6,463 bases of DNA from Paracoccaceae bacterium (GTDB taxonomy: Bacteria; Pseudomonadota; Alphaproteobacteria; Rhodobacterales; Rhodobacteraceae), in contig SKWP01000335.1 in assembly GCA_007128865.1 (NCBI GenBank), positions 1 to 6,463 on the forward strand, written 5' to 3'. A model generated the notes under the pieces. That model was not told the DNA's origin, did not search any database, and was given only the letters and a program-made list of their open reading frames with translations. The first letter of the stretch is position 1. Each line of letters starts with the position of its first letter. Shown here piece by piece: positions 6,091 to 6,463 of this stretch. The translations under genes and the position numbers were made by a program.

Positions 6091-6373
6091 CTGATATCCA
6101 ACCTTCTCTTGTGGATGCCGCCCTCATTTGCAAGGAATTTCTGAACCTTAGACATGTGATCGAGTGCGGACTCTTGTCAGGCCTGTTAGCGCGGCCCGAT
6201 AGATGCCGCTGGCCGGGATGGTGATGCGCGGACCGGGGCCAAATCTCCGACAGCGAGCTCGAAGCTCTGAGAAGGTTTCTGGTTTGCCCAACCCGGATCA
6301 TGTCGATCATGTGCCCATTCGGTTCATGCCTTCCTCACAACTCTGCGGTCCGGTTTCGCAGTCTGCTGCCGGA
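6091..6373 (-). mobile_element. 3' noncoding end of the right-hand IS110-family element
   Basis: About 280 bp directly downstream of the right-hand transposase stop, visibly richer in A/T near 6091-6180 than the sequence to its left and without a gene. It is dense in small structure: GAGCT/AGCTC with a 3-nt loop (6255-6267), CTGCG/CGCAG (6343-6361), GCGGC/GCCGC (6191-6209), and a tandem GATCATGT repeat (6296-6312). In the IS1111 branch of the IS110 family the long noncoding end lies 3' of the transposase and encodes the guide (bridge/seek) RNA. The structured stretch fits that but does not prove it. The left border near 6091 is estimated from the change in composition, since I found no clear terminal repeat. 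Confidence 0.4.
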
Positions 6374-6463
6374 TCAGGCAGCGCTGGCGATCACCGGATC
6401 GCGATAGTCCTCGCCGCGCGTGAGCATCGCCCAGATCCTGCGCGCCATCTTGTTGGCCAGTGC
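6374..6463 (-). CDS. IS110-family transposase, C-terminal end (cut by window edge)
   Basis: The last 29 codons and stop of an IS110-family transposase running in from the right edge on the - strand. The readable end, ALANKMARRIWAMLTRGEDY then RDPVIASAA, matches the typical C-terminus of the family (LANK-R--WA-L-RGE-Y). The stop is TGA at 6374-6376. Its sequence differs from the left remnant at the equivalent place (ALANRMARTAYALMKNKTE), so the two are different elements rather than copies of one. It faces the left remnant across the TRAP-racemase locus. Whether the rest of the gene is intact cannot be seen. Confidence 0.85.
   Translation of the reverse strand, partial: ALANKMARRIWAMLTRGEDYRDPVIASAA

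Noticed and set aside
5564..6144. Overlapping + strand frames across the end of the regulator and the gene-free stretch
   Set aside because: The starts lie within the regulator gene or lack a ribosome binding site, and the composition is typical of unselected GC-rich frames.
1..6463. tRNA, rRNA or CRISPR array
   Set aside because: No cloverleaf, rRNA-like stretch or regularly spaced repeats were seen on either strand.

Overview
This is a GC-rich window whose codon use, gene types and insertion sequences suggest an alphaproteobacterium, most likely a Rhodobacterales (Roseobacter/Paracoccus-like) member. That assignment is inference from style; there is no rRNA or marker gene here. The window holds one intact accessory locus for uptake and conversion of a small organic acid or amino acid, bracketed by remains of IS110-family transposases that point inward.

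Layout. (a) 1-429, + strand: decayed 3' part of an IS110-family transposase with frameshifts and a roughly 37-nt insertion. (b) 536-562: strong hairpin, probably the terminator of the operon to its right. (c) 607-4506, - strand: a four-gene operon transcribed in the order TRAP substrate-binding protein (dctP), small permease (dctQ), large permease (dctM), then a proline racemase superfamily enzyme. dctQ and dctM overlap by 4 nt and the enzyme follows 27 nt later. (d) 4507-4638: divergent control region with a good sigma70-like promoter for dctP overlapped by a perfect 6-bp inverted repeat with 21-bp phasing. (e) 4639-5649, + strand: a GlxA-type AraC regulator (DJ-1/PfpI-like domain plus AraC helix-turn-helix domain), divergent from the operon and its probable regulator. 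(f) 5650-6090: about 440 bp with no gene I can support, only hairpins. (g) 6091-6463: the 3' noncoding end and last 29 codons of a second IS110-family transposase, on the - strand.

How it fits together: DctP should capture a substrate in the periplasm, DctQM import it, the racemase-family enzyme act on it in the cytoplasm, and the AraC-type protein sense the substrate or a product and switch the operon. The most unusual point is in the enzyme. The first catalytic cysteine is kept (C91 in MCGHGT), but the second catalytic position, normally Cys in racemases and epimerases or Thr in trans-3-hydroxyproline dehydratases, is Gly (G256 in DRSPGGTGT). Classical two-base racemisation is therefore unlikely and the reaction is open. 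No other proline or hydroxyproline catabolic gene is present between the two IS remnants.
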